Origin: JBCBEX01 sp039027055
GTDB taxonomy: Bacteria > Bacteroidota > Rhodothermia > Rhodothermales > Rubricoccaceae
Assembly: GCA_039027055.1 (NCBI GenBank)
Contig: JBCCLD010000167.1
Coordinates: forward strand, 1-9,969
Direction of reading: 5' to 3'
DNA length: 9,969 nucleotides
Below the pieces are notes generated by a model. That model did not search any database. It was not told the DNA's origin and saw only the letters and a program-made list of their open reading frames with translations. Positions 1 to 6,470 of the stretch are shown here, one piece after another (within the stretch, counting starts at the first letter, position 1; every line of letters begins with the position of its first letter). The translations under genes and the position numbers were made by a program.

Positions 1-204
1 AAGCCGAACGCGCAGACGACGCCTTGAGTGTGCACTAGCTGTCCGTAGGGCTAGGACCTGCGGTGTCGCAGTTCGTGCTGAACTCTTTACTTCAACTACA
101 TCGATGCCAACCAAACCTACCTCTTGTCAGCGATGGCAGGATCCTGAACCTGCCTCCAGACAAATCCTGAAGCAGTAGGCGGCTTAACCGCGGAGGCACC
201 GACG
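1..204. other. Non-coding left edge; no gene supported
   Basis: I see no convincing gene here. On the plus strand two frames are open from the window edge and close early, at 25-27 (TGA) and 36-38 (TAG). Either could be the last few codons of a rightward gene ending here, but the tails are too short to identify. A third frame stays open to about position 176, but its composition is arginine- and cysteine-rich and does not look like a protein. On the minus strand stops interrupt all frames. The stretch probably serves as the 3' flank of the anti-sigma gene that ends at 205. Confidence 0.4.
135..154. repeat. Short inverted repeat downstream of the anti-sigma gene
   Basis: GGCAGG (135-140) and CCTGCC (149-154) are perfect 6-bp complements around an 8-nt loop, about 50 nt past the anti-sigma stop codon in the direction of transcription. 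There is no T-run on either strand, so it does not qualify as an intrinsic terminator. It may be a weak mRNA 3' hairpin or chance. Confidence 0.25.
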
Positions 205-708
205 CTATTCTGCCTCATCCTCGTCCCGCTCGTCCTCGACCGTAATTCCCGGGTAGATCACGTAGAGCGCCTGCGCAGCCTCAGGCATATCGGCAACGCG
301 CACAGGCACCACCGGCGGCTCTGGGTCGGAAGGCCGCGCTGAGAGAAGGCCCACAGCGAAGAGTACCAGCGAGAGAAGCAGGGCAGTGCGGACGGAGACA
401 CGTCGCTTTAGGCTACGAAAGGGCTGGCGATCCTCTGCACGAGCACCCGGCGGATGGGGCCGCGCCCGCTTGGCTTGATCGAGACGCGCAAAGAACGCTG
501 CATCCATCGAGGGGGTGACAGGAAGGTAGTCTTGGCGCGCCGCGACGCGAAACGCCATGAGTGCGTTGAACTGCGCACGGCACGTTGCGCATTCGGCGAG
601 GTGCGCGAACAACGCCGGCTGGTCGGCAAAGGGCAACTCGCCGTCCACGTAGAGATCGAGAAGCGCCTCGTAGTGGTTGTGGCCTGCCGGAAGGGACTGG
701 TTGGTCAT
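205..708 (-). CDS. Anti-sigma factor, zinc-finger (ZAS) type, single-pass membrane protein
   Basis: This is a 167-residue protein. The cytoplasmic N-terminal part carries the zinc anti-sigma signature H36-x3-C40-x2-C43, with an upstream His (H10 or H12) that could be the fourth ligand, preceded by the typical LxxYVDGEL segment. Residues about 107-124 form one short hydrophobic membrane segment flanked by arginines. The roughly 43-residue tail outside the membrane ends in a very acidic run (EDERDEDEAE). Proteins of this family hold a partner ECF sigma factor inactive and release it on a signal, often through proteolysis or a zinc-site redox change. The start ATG overlaps the stop of the sigma gene upstream (ATGA), so the two are almost certainly translated together and form a cognate pair. 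No Shine-Dalgarno sequence precedes the start. The family is clear; the signal sensed cannot be read from the sequence. Confidence 0.88.
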   Translation of the reverse strand: MTNQSLPAGHNHYEALLDLYVDGELPFADQPALFAHLAECATCRAQFNALMAFRVAARQDYLPVTPSMDAAFFARLDQAKRARPHPPGARAEDRQPFRSLKRRVSVRTALLLSLVLFAVGLLSARPSDPEPPVVPVRVADMPEAAQALYVIYPGITVEDERDEDEAE

Positions 709-1412
709 GCGGAGGCGGAGTTAGAAGTAGTGGGTCGCACCGGAGTTGGCCCTGGTTCGATCCAAGGCTGGAGGAACTGGCCGAGCTTGCGGCGCGCCTT
801 AAAGAGGCGGCTTTTCACGGACGACACGGTGTTTCGCGTGACGGCAGCGATTTCGTCGTACGACAGATTTTGGTACTCGCGAAGCACGATCACCTCACGG
901 TATTCGGGCGACAGCTCGCCTAAGAACCGATTAACGAGGTCGACCTGCTCCGCTTTGAGCAGGTGGCGAAACGGCGTCTCGCGGCTCGGAGCCGGCGGCT
1001 CAGGCGCGTGCTCAGGGAAAGGCCGCGTCCGCCCGCGTGTACGGAGGTGGTTGAGGCATTGGTTGCGGGCAATCGTGAAGAGCCACGACCGAAAAGCGCC
1101 GGCGTTGAGGAGCCGGTCGCGATTCTCGTACACGCGGAGAAAGGACTCCTGCATCACGTCTTCGGCAGCCTCCCGGTCGAGCAGAAGCTTTGCGCAGAAC
1201 CCAAACACTGGGGCTTTGTAGCGATTGTAGAGGCTCACGAAGGCAAACTCGTCACCCCGCTGAAACGCCTCGATGAGCGCGCGATCCTCGAAGACGGGTG
1301 GAGGCGTACGTTTGGGAGGGTCCGAATAGGCAGGCACGGCAGCAGAGGCAGGTGACGAGACGACGCACGGACGATGCGGTCGACGCAGATGGTGGGGGGA
1401 CACGCAGCCCAT
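705..1412 (-). CDS. RNA polymerase ECF-family sigma factor
   Basis: From the ATG at 1412 this is 235 residues. Region 2 spans about 45-124: the GDEFAFVSLYNRY helix, then AEDVMQESFLRVYENRD (core-RNAP binding), then AFRSWLFTIARNQCLNHLR (-10 recognition). A proline-rich linker follows. Region 4 is at about 160-214, with the helix-turn-helix LSYDEIAAVTRNTVSSVKSRLFKARRKL that reads the -35 element. There is no C-terminal extension beyond a short tail. The start is uncertain. The frame stays open upstream to a TTG at 1469, but a hairpin with a T-run lies at 1431-1463, so I prefer ATG 1412. In-frame GTG codons at 1403 and 1337 are alternatives, and the last would give about 210 residues, nearer the usual family length, with conserved sequence beginning some 16 residues later. 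The stop overlaps the anti-sigma start by 4 bp. Such pairs are usually autoregulated, but I cannot point to the promoter. Confidence 0.9.
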   Translation of the reverse strand: MGCVSPHHLRRPHRPCVVSSPASAAVPAYSDPPKRTPPPVFEDRALIEAFQRGDEFAFVSLYNRYKAPVFGFCAKLLLDREAAEDVMQESFLRVYENRDRLLNAGAFRSWLFTIARNQCLNHLRTRGRTRPFPEHAPEPPAPSRETPFRHLLKAEQVDLVNRFLGELSPEYREVIVLREYQNLSYDEIAAVTRNTVSSVKSRLFKARRKLGQFLQPWIEPGPTPVRPTTSNSASA

Positions 1413-1430
1413 CTGAAAGTTGCTCGGGAT

Positions 1431-1463
1431 GCGAAGAAAAAACGAAGGTCCTTGCTCCTTCGT
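1431..1463 (-). terminator. Terminator-like hairpin with T-run just upstream of the sigma gene
   Basis: Read on the minus strand, ACGAAGG and CCTTCGT (1463-1457 and 1448-1442) form a perfect 7-bp stem with an 8-nt loop. It is followed directly by a run of six T residues, of which the first is also the last base of the stem, and then CTTC. That is the layout of an intrinsic terminator, although the stem is short and only 4 of 7 pairs are G-C. It ends about 19 nt before the chosen sigma ATG. It could stop leftward transcripts running through from the heme/tatD genes antisense to the hydrolase gene, or attenuate the sigma operon if its promoter lies further upstream. The plus-strand direction lacks a T-run. 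Confidence 0.5.
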
Positions 1464-1506
1464 ACCCAAGCTGTGACGCGCCCCACAGCGGAAGTGGCCT
1501 TCCCCC

Positions 1507-1514
1507 TATCTTGG
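1507..1514 (+). promoter_or_regulatory. Possible Bacteroidota-type -7 element for the MBL hydrolase gene
   Basis: TATCTTGG matches the Bacteroidota -7 consensus TAnnTTTG at all fixed positions but one, and lies 33 nt before the chosen ATG at 1548, a sensible leader distance. No TTTG is visible at the expected -33 position, so support is weak and depends on the organism assignment. Confidence 0.25.
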
Positions 1515-1547
1515 CGCTCCAATTTTCCTCCCGTGCTGTTCACGCTC

Positions 1548-2297
1548 ATGCCCACGCTGCACCTTCTTGGCACTGGCGCGGCGGTTTCGTCGCCCGATCG
1601 CACCGTCACCATGCTTGCTGTCGAGGATGGCCCGGAGGTGCACGTCATCGATTGCGGAGGCGATGTGGTGCAACGCATGCTACAGGCCGGTCTGTACGCC
1701 GACGACGTACGCGCCCTCTACCTGACGCATGCCCACCCCGATCACATTGCGGGCTTTCCGTTGTTCATCGAGAAGGTTTGGCTGATGGGACGGCGGGCGC
1801 CGATTCCGATCTACGGCCCCGCCCATGCACTCGACGCCGCCCGGAGGCTGTTCTCGGTATTCGACACGTCGGGCTGGGAGGGCGTACCGGAATGTGTGTG
1901 GTACCCCGTGGTCATGGAACCGAATACTCCCGTGCTCACGACCGGGCGCTTCCAAGTTACCGCCACCCCAACCGTCCATCCTCTTCCCACGACGGCCCTG
2001 CGCTTCGACGCACGCCGGACAGGCTCGTCGTTGACGTATTCGTGCGACACGGCTGCGTCTAAACAGGTGTGTGCCCTTGCCACCGGATCCAACTTGTTGG
2101 TCCATGAGGCCAACGGACTCGTTCCGGGCGTGCATTCGTCTGTCGAGGAAGCGGCTGCCTGCGCGCGCAGCGCTGAGGCTGAGCGCCTCGTGCTCATCCA
2201 CCTCCCGCCTCTCGTTGATGAGGCGACGATGAACGCCGGGCGCGCCATCTTCCCCAACTTCGAACTCGGCACCGACGGTGCACGCTACGAGTTCTGA
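1548..2297 (+). CDS. MBL-fold metallohydrolase, RNase Z-like
   Basis: This 249-residue protein has the metallo-beta-lactamase fold. It opens with the RNase Z-type strand MPTLHLLGTGAAVS. The metal-binding motif H61-x-H63-x-D65-H66 sits in LTHAHPDHIAG, with further likely ligands H144 (TVHP), D167 (YSCDT) and H218 (LIHLPP). An HEANG segment at 186-190 recalls the HEATF motif of RNase Z. It is shorter than typical bacterial RNase Z (about 300 residues), and I do not see a clear exosite arm for gripping tRNA. It could be a tRNA 3' processing enzyme or another phosphodiesterase of the family, so I give no symbol. The frame is open back to 1374, but the extra N-terminal residues are basic and not conserved-looking. 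The ATG at 1548 sits exactly at the family start; an in-frame GTG at 1533 is the alternative. It is the only rightward gene, divergent from the sigma gene and convergent with tatD. Confidence 0.87.
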   Translation: MPTLHLLGTGAAVSSPDRTVTMLAVEDGPEVHVIDCGGDVVQRMLQAGLYADDVRALYLTHAHPDHIAGFPLFIEKVWLMGRRAPIPIYGPAHALDAARRLFSVFDTSGWEGVPECVWYPVVMEPNTPVLTTGRFQVTATPTVHPLPTTALRFDARRTGSSLTYSCDTAASKQVCALATGSNLLVHEANGLVPGVHSSVEEAAACARSAEAERLVLIHLPPLVDEATMNAGRAIFPNFELGTDGARYEF

Positions 2298-3103
2298 TCT
2301 ACCGCGAGTAGCCCGAAGAGCTGTTCGGCATTGCGCGTAGTCCGGCGTGCCACCTCGTCGAAGGGGACGCCAAGCACGCTCGCAAGGTGCTCCGCGATCA
2401 CCCGGACATACGCCGGCTCGTTGCGCTGGCCTCGGTGGGGTACTGGGGCCAGGTACGGTCCGTCGGTTTCTAGGATTATCCGATCTAGCGGTATGGCCGC
2501 GATGGCTTCAGCAACGCCGCTATTCTTGTACGTCAGTGTACCCCCGATACCTACGTGAAACCCAAGATCGAGCACGGCTTCGGCTACCCGCTTGGGCCCC
2601 CCGAAGCAGTGAAAGACGCCGCGAAGTCGTTCGCCGAGTGGATGGGCGGCCCGCTCCTCTTGTAGCAAGGCGATGAGATCGCGCGACGACGCCTCGCTAT
2701 TCTTCTGATCGCGGTTGTGGAGCACTAGCGGTAGGTCCGCGTCAATGGCGAGCCGTGCGTGACGGCGCAAATACAAGTGCTGTTTTTCGCTGAACGAACG
2801 GTCCCAGTAATAGTCGATACCGCTCTCGCCAATCGCCACAACTCGCGGGTCGCGAGCGAGCACGGCGGCAGCGTCGAAGTCGGCATCCGTCGCCTCTTTC
2901 ACCGCGCTAGGATGGAGGCCCGCCATCGCGAAGACACGACCGGGAAACGCGTCGCACAGCGCTAGAGCCTCCTGGATCGAAGCGACGTCAATCGCTGGGA
3001 GCAGAAGCCGAGCGACACCCGCCTGCATGGCCCGCTCGATCACGGCGGGACGGTCCACATCATACCGCCTGTGGTAGAGATGGAGGTGCGTATCTATCAG
3101 CAT
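2285..3103 (-). CDS. TatD-family metal-dependent hydrolase (putative DNase)
   Basis: This 272-residue TIM-barrel hydrolase has the full TatD metal-ligand set: H6 and H8 in IDTHLHLY, E93 in GESGIDYYWD, H129 in VLHNRD, H165 in VFHCFGG and D214 in LETDGPYLAP. The C-terminal motif NAEQLFGL is also typical. Length matches the family (about 260 residues). Members are Mg/Mn-dependent nucleases, several shown to be 3'-5' exonucleases or deoxyribonucleases, while others remain uncharacterised. The ATG is 18 nt after the hemL stop, so it is probably the last gene of the heme transcript. No mechanistic link to heme is evident; shared transcription may simply be housekeeping. Its 3' end overlaps the end of the opposing hydrolase gene by 13 bp, and no terminator fits between the two genes. 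Confidence 0.92.
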   Translation of the reverse strand: MLIDTHLHLYHRRYDVDRPAVIERAMQAGVARLLLPAIDVASIQEALALCDAFPGRVFAMAGLHPSAVKEATDADFDAAAVLARDPRVVAIGESGIDYYWDRSFSEKQHLYLRRHARLAIDADLPLVLHNRDQKNSEASSRDLIALLQEERAAHPLGERLRGVFHCFGGPKRVAEAVLDLGFHVGIGGTLTYKNSGVAEAIAAIPLDRIILETDGPYLAPVPHRGQRNEPAYVRVIAEHLASVLGVPFDEVARRTTRNAEQLFGLLAVDQNS

Positions 3104-3121
3104 GGAAGCAGGAACCAGGTG

Positions 3122-4474
3122 CTAGCGATCGCCCTTGACCACGGAATGCGACTCGTCAAACGCCATGGGGAGCGCGCGACGCATCGCATCCAGGGTCGCA
3201 TCGACGTGGGCGTCGGTGTGCGCGTCCGAGACGAAATAGGCTTCGAACTGGCTCGGGGCGAGGTACACACCCTGGGCGAGCATAGCGTGGAAGTAGCGCG
3301 CAAAGGCTGCCGTGTCGCAACGTTTCGCCGCCTCGTAGTCGATGACCTTCTCCTCGGTAAAGAACAGGCCGTTCATCGAGCCCACGCGCGTCGTGTAGAG
3401 GTCACGCCCTAGGTCGCGCAAGATGCTGGTCAGCCCTTCGTGGATGGCTCCACTGGTTTGGTCAAGACGGTAGTAGACATCCAAGTCGTCCAGAAGCTGG
3501 CGTAGCATGGCGAAGCCTGCGTGCATGGCAAGCGGGTTGCCCGAGAGCGTGCCTGCCTGGTAGACGGGACCTGCAGGCGAGACGTAGTCCATCAGATCTT
3601 TCCGACCGCCGTAGGCACCAACGGGCAATCCACCGCCGATAATTTTTCCGAGCGTGGTGAGGTCGGGGCGCACGTCGTAGATCCACTGCGCACCACCGGG
3701 CGCCACCCGGAAGCCCGTCATCACCTCGTCGAAGATGAGCACGATGCCGTGCGCATCGCAGAGGCTTCGAAGACCTGGCAGGAAGCCGGGCTCGGGCGGA
3801 ACGCAGCCCATGTTGCCTGCAATTGGCTCTACGATGATGGCCGCAATCTCGCCCCGATTCGCGTCGACGAGCGCCTGCACCGATTCCAGGTCATTGTAGG
3901 CCGCCAGCAGGGTGTCGGCCGCATTGCCGGGCGTCACACCGGGCGAGTTGGGCTGCCCGAAGGTCATCGCCCCTGACCCTGCTTCGATGAGGAAGAAGTC
4001 GCCGTGGCCGTGGTAGTGTCCGGCGAACTTGATAAACTTGGACCGCCCGGTGAAGCCGCGGGCCAGACGGACGGCACTCATCGTGGCCTCGGTCCCTGAA
4101 TTGACGAACCGCACCTTTTCGATGCTCGGGACGAGTTCTACGACCAACTCGGCTAGGCGAATCTCAATCGCCGTTGGGGCCCCGAAACTGGTCGATCGGG
4201 TGGCCGCATCCTGCACGGCTTGGATCACGGGCGGGTAGGCATGCCCGTACAACATTGGCCCCCACGACCCAACGTAGTCGATGTAGGTATGGCCGTCGGC
4301 GTCCCAGATCGTAGCCCCTGCGGCCCGTTCGAAGAAGACAGGGGTCCCCCCAACGCTCTTGAAGGCACGGACCGGTGAATTCACGCCACCCGGGATAACC
4401 GTCTTGGCTTGGGCATAGTGACGAGCACTAGCGGGAAGGGGGCGCTGGGCTAGGGTCTGGAGGTCGGGTGTCAC
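3122..4474 (-). CDS. hemL: Glutamate-1-semialdehyde 2,1-aminomutase
   Basis: This 450-residue PLP enzyme converts glutamate-1-semialdehyde to 5-aminolevulinate in the C5 route. The family markers are continuous: IPGGVNSPVRAF near residue 27, NSGTEATMSAVRLARG at 125-140, GHYHGHGD at 152-159, VEPIAGNMG at 215-223, FDEVMTGFR at 248-256, and the PLP lysine K277 in TTLGKIIGGGLPVGAYGG, then QAGTLSGNPLAM. Length is slightly above the usual 425-435. The start is a GTG at 4474, placing the first conserved block about 25 residues in, as normal; no Shine-Dalgarno is visible. It follows the methyltransferase after a 126-nt gap and precedes tatD by 18 nt. An internal promoter in the gap is possible but I could not identify one. 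Presence of this gene means ALA is made from glutamyl-tRNA and not from glycine, so a hemA reductase must exist elsewhere. Confidence 0.97.
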   Translation of the reverse strand: MTPDLQTLAQRPLPASARHYAQAKTVIPGGVNSPVRAFKSVGGTPVFFERAAGATIWDADGHTYIDYVGSWGPMLYGHAYPPVIQAVQDAATRSTSFGAPTAIEIRLAELVVELVPSIEKVRFVNSGTEATMSAVRLARGFTGRSKFIKFAGHYHGHGDFFLIEAGSGAMTFGQPNSPGVTPGNAADTLLAAYNDLESVQALVDANRGEIAAIIVEPIAGNMGCVPPEPGFLPGLRSLCDAHGIVLIFDEVMTGFRVAPGGAQWIYDVRPDLTTLGKIIGGGLPVGAYGGRKDLMDYVSPAGPVYQAGTLSGNPLAMHAGFAMLRQLLDDLDVYYRLDQTSGAIHEGLTSILRDLGRDLYTTRVGSMNGLFFTEEKVIDYEAAKRCDTAAFARYFHAMLAQGVYLAPSQFEAYFVSDAHTDAHVDATLDAMRRALPMAFDESHSVVKGDR

Positions 4475-4531
4475 GGTCTAGAATCTTGGTGAATCGGTCC
4501 ACGGCACACGCCCAAAGACTCGCGTCGTTTC

Positions 4532-4558
4532 AGACGGACAACTTCCCCGACGCCGTCT
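4532..4558. repeat. Short inverted repeat in the methyltransferase-hemL gap
   Basis: AGACGG (4532-4537) and CCGTCT (4553-4558) are perfect 6-bp complements separated by 15 nt. They lie about 43 nt after the methyltransferase stop in the leftward direction. There is no T-run, so a terminator call is not supported. The rest of the 126-nt gap (4475-4600) shows no other element I can defend. Confidence 0.2.
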
Positions 4559-4600
4559 CCTCGATTCTTCGTTTCTCCGACGAGCTTCGGTCCCGCGTTC

Positions 4601-5122
4601 TTAACCGATCACGTCGCGTTCGACTTTGCGATAGATCCCGCGCACGACGGGTCCATGGTCTCCTTCGTCCCGCTCCGGGGGTTCAGCGACGGCAAACGCC
4701 GCACGCTGCATGCGGTAGGTAAGCCATTCAGGCGACACGTCTGCGCCGTCCCTTACGGCGAGAAACACCCACCCCCCAGGCTTGAGTACTCGTCGCGTCT
4801 CGCCCAGCGCATCATCGAGGCGTTCGGCTTCGATCTCATCGTAACTGCCCAGCGCCACGACCCAGTCGAAGAACGCGTCAGGGTAGCCCAATGCGCGCGG
4901 AGCAGCGGTGATGACCCGATCCGCCATGCCAGGTTGAGCCTCGGTGACCGCGCGTTGTGCACGCACGGCCACATTGGTTTCACTAGCCGTCGCGTGAAGG
5001 TCAAAGCCGAGGGTGGCTAGCGCCGACGCCACGGCACCGGACCCACATTCCAGGTCTAGCAGGCGACTCCCGGGCGGTACCGCTGCGAGGGTCCGTAGCA
5101 GGTGGTCGGACAGGGACGACAT
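4601..5122 (-). CDS. Class I SAM-dependent methyltransferase, unknown substrate
   Basis: This 173-residue protein has a Rossmann-type methyltransferase layout. Motif I is LLDLECGSG at 21-29, a likely acidic ribose-binding segment is ASETN at 46-50, a motif-II-like strand is FDWVVALGSYDEIE at 85-98, and the RVLKPGGWVFLAVRDG strand-turn at 111-126 is the classic post-II motif of the Methyltransf_11 group. The first glycine of the usual GxGxG is a glutamate here (E25). The frame is open upstream to a GTG at 5161 that would overlap hemH by 26 bp. The ATG at 5122, 13 nt after the hemH stop, is the better start and removes only a basic stretch. The substrate is unknown. Position between hemH and hemL suggests co-expression with heme synthesis, possibly acting on a porphyrin, a quinone or an unrelated metabolite. 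I see no substrate-specific domain. Confidence 0.8.
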   Translation of the reverse strand: MSSLSDHLLRTLAAVPPGSRLLDLECGSGAVASALATLGFDLHATASETNVAVRAQRAVTEAQPGMADRVITAAPRALGYPDAFFDWVVALGSYDEIEAERLDDALGETRRVLKPGGWVFLAVRDGADVSPEWLTYRMQRAAFAVAEPPERDEGDHGPVVRGIYRKVERDVIG

Positions 5123-5135
5123 GCAGCGCGTCGGC

Positions 5136-6413
5136 CTAGGCGTTCTCCGCACTGCGTACACTCACCTCGGTGCCAGCTTGGGCTGACCAGTCGTGCGCTT
5201 CGGTGATGCACCGGCACTGGTGGCAACGGACAGTCCGGCACGCTTGTTTGAAGCGCGGCAGTTGCGGAATCGGCTTGGGTAGCGCAACGGGGGCCCCGTC
5301 TCCGGACGGGTTGGGCGAGGAGATCTGTGCCGCGACCGATTCAGCTAGCGCCTCAATAAAAAGCGGATGGGCGTTTAGGCCACGTGTGACCTCGTAGTGC
5401 TCGATTCCGAACTCTTCGGCCTCCTCGCGCACCTCAATGTCGAGCTCGAAAGCCGTCTCGATGTGATCGGTCACAAACGCGACAGGCACTACGAGCACCG
5501 CGGTGTGGCCTTCCTCGGCCAACTCCTCAAGCTGGTCAGGGGTGCTAGGGGTGAGCCATTCGGCGGGCCCAACTTTGCTCTGGAAGGCGACATGGAACGA
5601 TCGCCCCTGTTCGCGTTCGGCCTCGCGGTAGTTCATTACCTGTTGCACGGTCGAGTGGACCAGGCAGCAATAGGGATCACGGCGTTGTTTCATCTCCTTC
5701 ACGGGCGTGCCGTGTGCGGAGAAGACCAGGCGGACTTGGTCGCGAATGGCGCGGGGGAAGCGCTGCAAGCCTTCGTCGATGCGCTCGCTCAGAGCTTGCA
5801 CATACTTCGGGTGCGCGGCGTATTCGAACACGAGCGTGGTCGGCCACGCGGGAATCTCGTTCGCGTCCTCGAGCGCCTTCCAGAAGATCAAGGACGAGCC
5901 GGTCGTCGTCTTGGAGTACTGTGGATAGAGGGGCAGGAGCACGACCTTCGTCACACCGTCACGGACCATCTGCGTGCCGGCCTCCTCGGAGGTCGGCTTC
6001 CAGTAGCGCATTGCCGTGTAGCACCGGAACGTAGCGCCGGTCGCATCGCCGAAGCGATTGTTGAGCCGTTTCTCTAGCGCGATACGTTGTTCTTCGGTGA
6101 GGCGGTTGATGGGCGACGAGCCGCCGATAGCTTCGTAGTCCTCTCCGACAATCTTGCTTCGCTTCGACGCGATGAACTTACTCAGCCAGTGGCGCGCCGC
6201 CCCTTTGAGGGGGATGTCGATGATGGCCGGGTCCATGAACAGGTTGTACAGGAACGGCTCGACATCGTCGAGCTTCATGGGCCCCCCGAGGTTCATGAGC
6301 ACGACCCCGACCACGTCGCCCACGTCGACCTGCACGGGTTGCTGCGGGTAGTACCCGCCGGTAACGAGGCGCTTGTCGTAGCGGTAAACCTTGTTGAAGG
6401 CGCGTGGGGTCAT
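5136..6413 (-). CDS. hemH: Ferrochelatase with cysteine-rich C-terminal extension
   Basis: Ferrochelatase inserts Fe(II) into the porphyrin macrocycle, the last step of protoheme synthesis. Family motifs run in order: VVLMNLGGP at 37-45, the core LLPLYPQYSKTTTGSS at 159-174, catalytic H234 in VFSAHGTP, and the acidic metal-path segment with E319 in TDHIETAFELDIE. The protein is 425 residues, longer than most bacterial forms. About 35 extra residues precede the first conserved strand and are tyrosine-rich, with no signal-peptide character. In-frame GTG codons near residues 27-34 could be a later start. About 65 residues follow the core, containing four cysteines C392-x4-C397-x2-C400-x-C402. 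Some ferrochelatases bind a [2Fe-2S] cluster through C-terminal cysteines, so a cluster or zinc site is plausible but inferred. HemE and HemF alongside favour protoporphyrin as substrate over coproporphyrin. The ATG lies 104 nt after hemF; the methyltransferase follows at 13 nt. Confidence 0.95.
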   Translation of the reverse strand: MTPRAFNKVYRYDKRLVTGGYYPQQPVQVDVGDVVGVVLMNLGGPMKLDDVEPFLYNLFMDPAIIDIPLKGAARHWLSKFIASKRSKIVGEDYEAIGGSSPINRLTEEQRIALEKRLNNRFGDATGATFRCYTAMRYWKPTSEEAGTQMVRDGVTKVVLLPLYPQYSKTTTGSSLIFWKALEDANEIPAWPTTLVFEYAAHPKYVQALSERIDEGLQRFPRAIRDQVRLVFSAHGTPVKEMKQRRDPYCCLVHSTVQQVMNYREAEREQGRSFHVAFQSKVGPAEWLTPSTPDQLEELAEEGHTAVLVVPVAFVTDHIETAFELDIEVREEAEEFGIEHYEVTRGLNAHPLFIEALAESVAAQISSPNPSGDGAPVALPKPIPQLPRFKQACRTVRCHQCRCITEAHDWSAQAGTEVSVRSAENA

Positions 6414-6470
6414 GGCGTCCGGACGAGCTAGGACAGAGTGTGGGCATTGAAGGGTTAATCTCCGTAGCCC

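Noticed and set aside
135..154. Intrinsic terminator of the sigma/anti-sigma operon
   Set aside because: A 6-bp stem exists but no T-run follows on either strand, so I list it only as an inverted repeat.
454..1221. Long plus-strand open frame across the sigma/anti-sigma genes
   Set aside because: It is antisense to two clear protein families that overlap in an ATGA coupling. Its translation is arginine-rich with no recognisable motif, as expected from GC-rich shadow frames.
1374..1547. N-terminal extension of the MBL hydrolase to an upstream ATG
   Set aside because: The extra 58 residues are lysine/arginine-rich, cross the hairpin at 1431-1463 and the divergent promoter region, and precede the family's normal first strand at 1548.
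4475..4600. Promoter for hemL with a -33 TTTG (minus strand, 4516-4513)
   Set aside because: No TAnnTTTG or other -7/-10 element is found at a workable distance, so a lone TTTG is not evidence.
5397..6077. Plus-strand open frame of 226 codons opposite ferrochelatase
   Set aside because: It lies entirely antisense to the conserved hemH core and its start has no supporting context.
5136..6413. Coproporphyrin ferrochelatase (CpfC) of the coproporphyrin-dependent route
   Set aside because: hemF next door makes protoporphyrinogen and no hemQ/chdC-like gene is visible, so the protoporphyrin-dependent role is the simpler reading.
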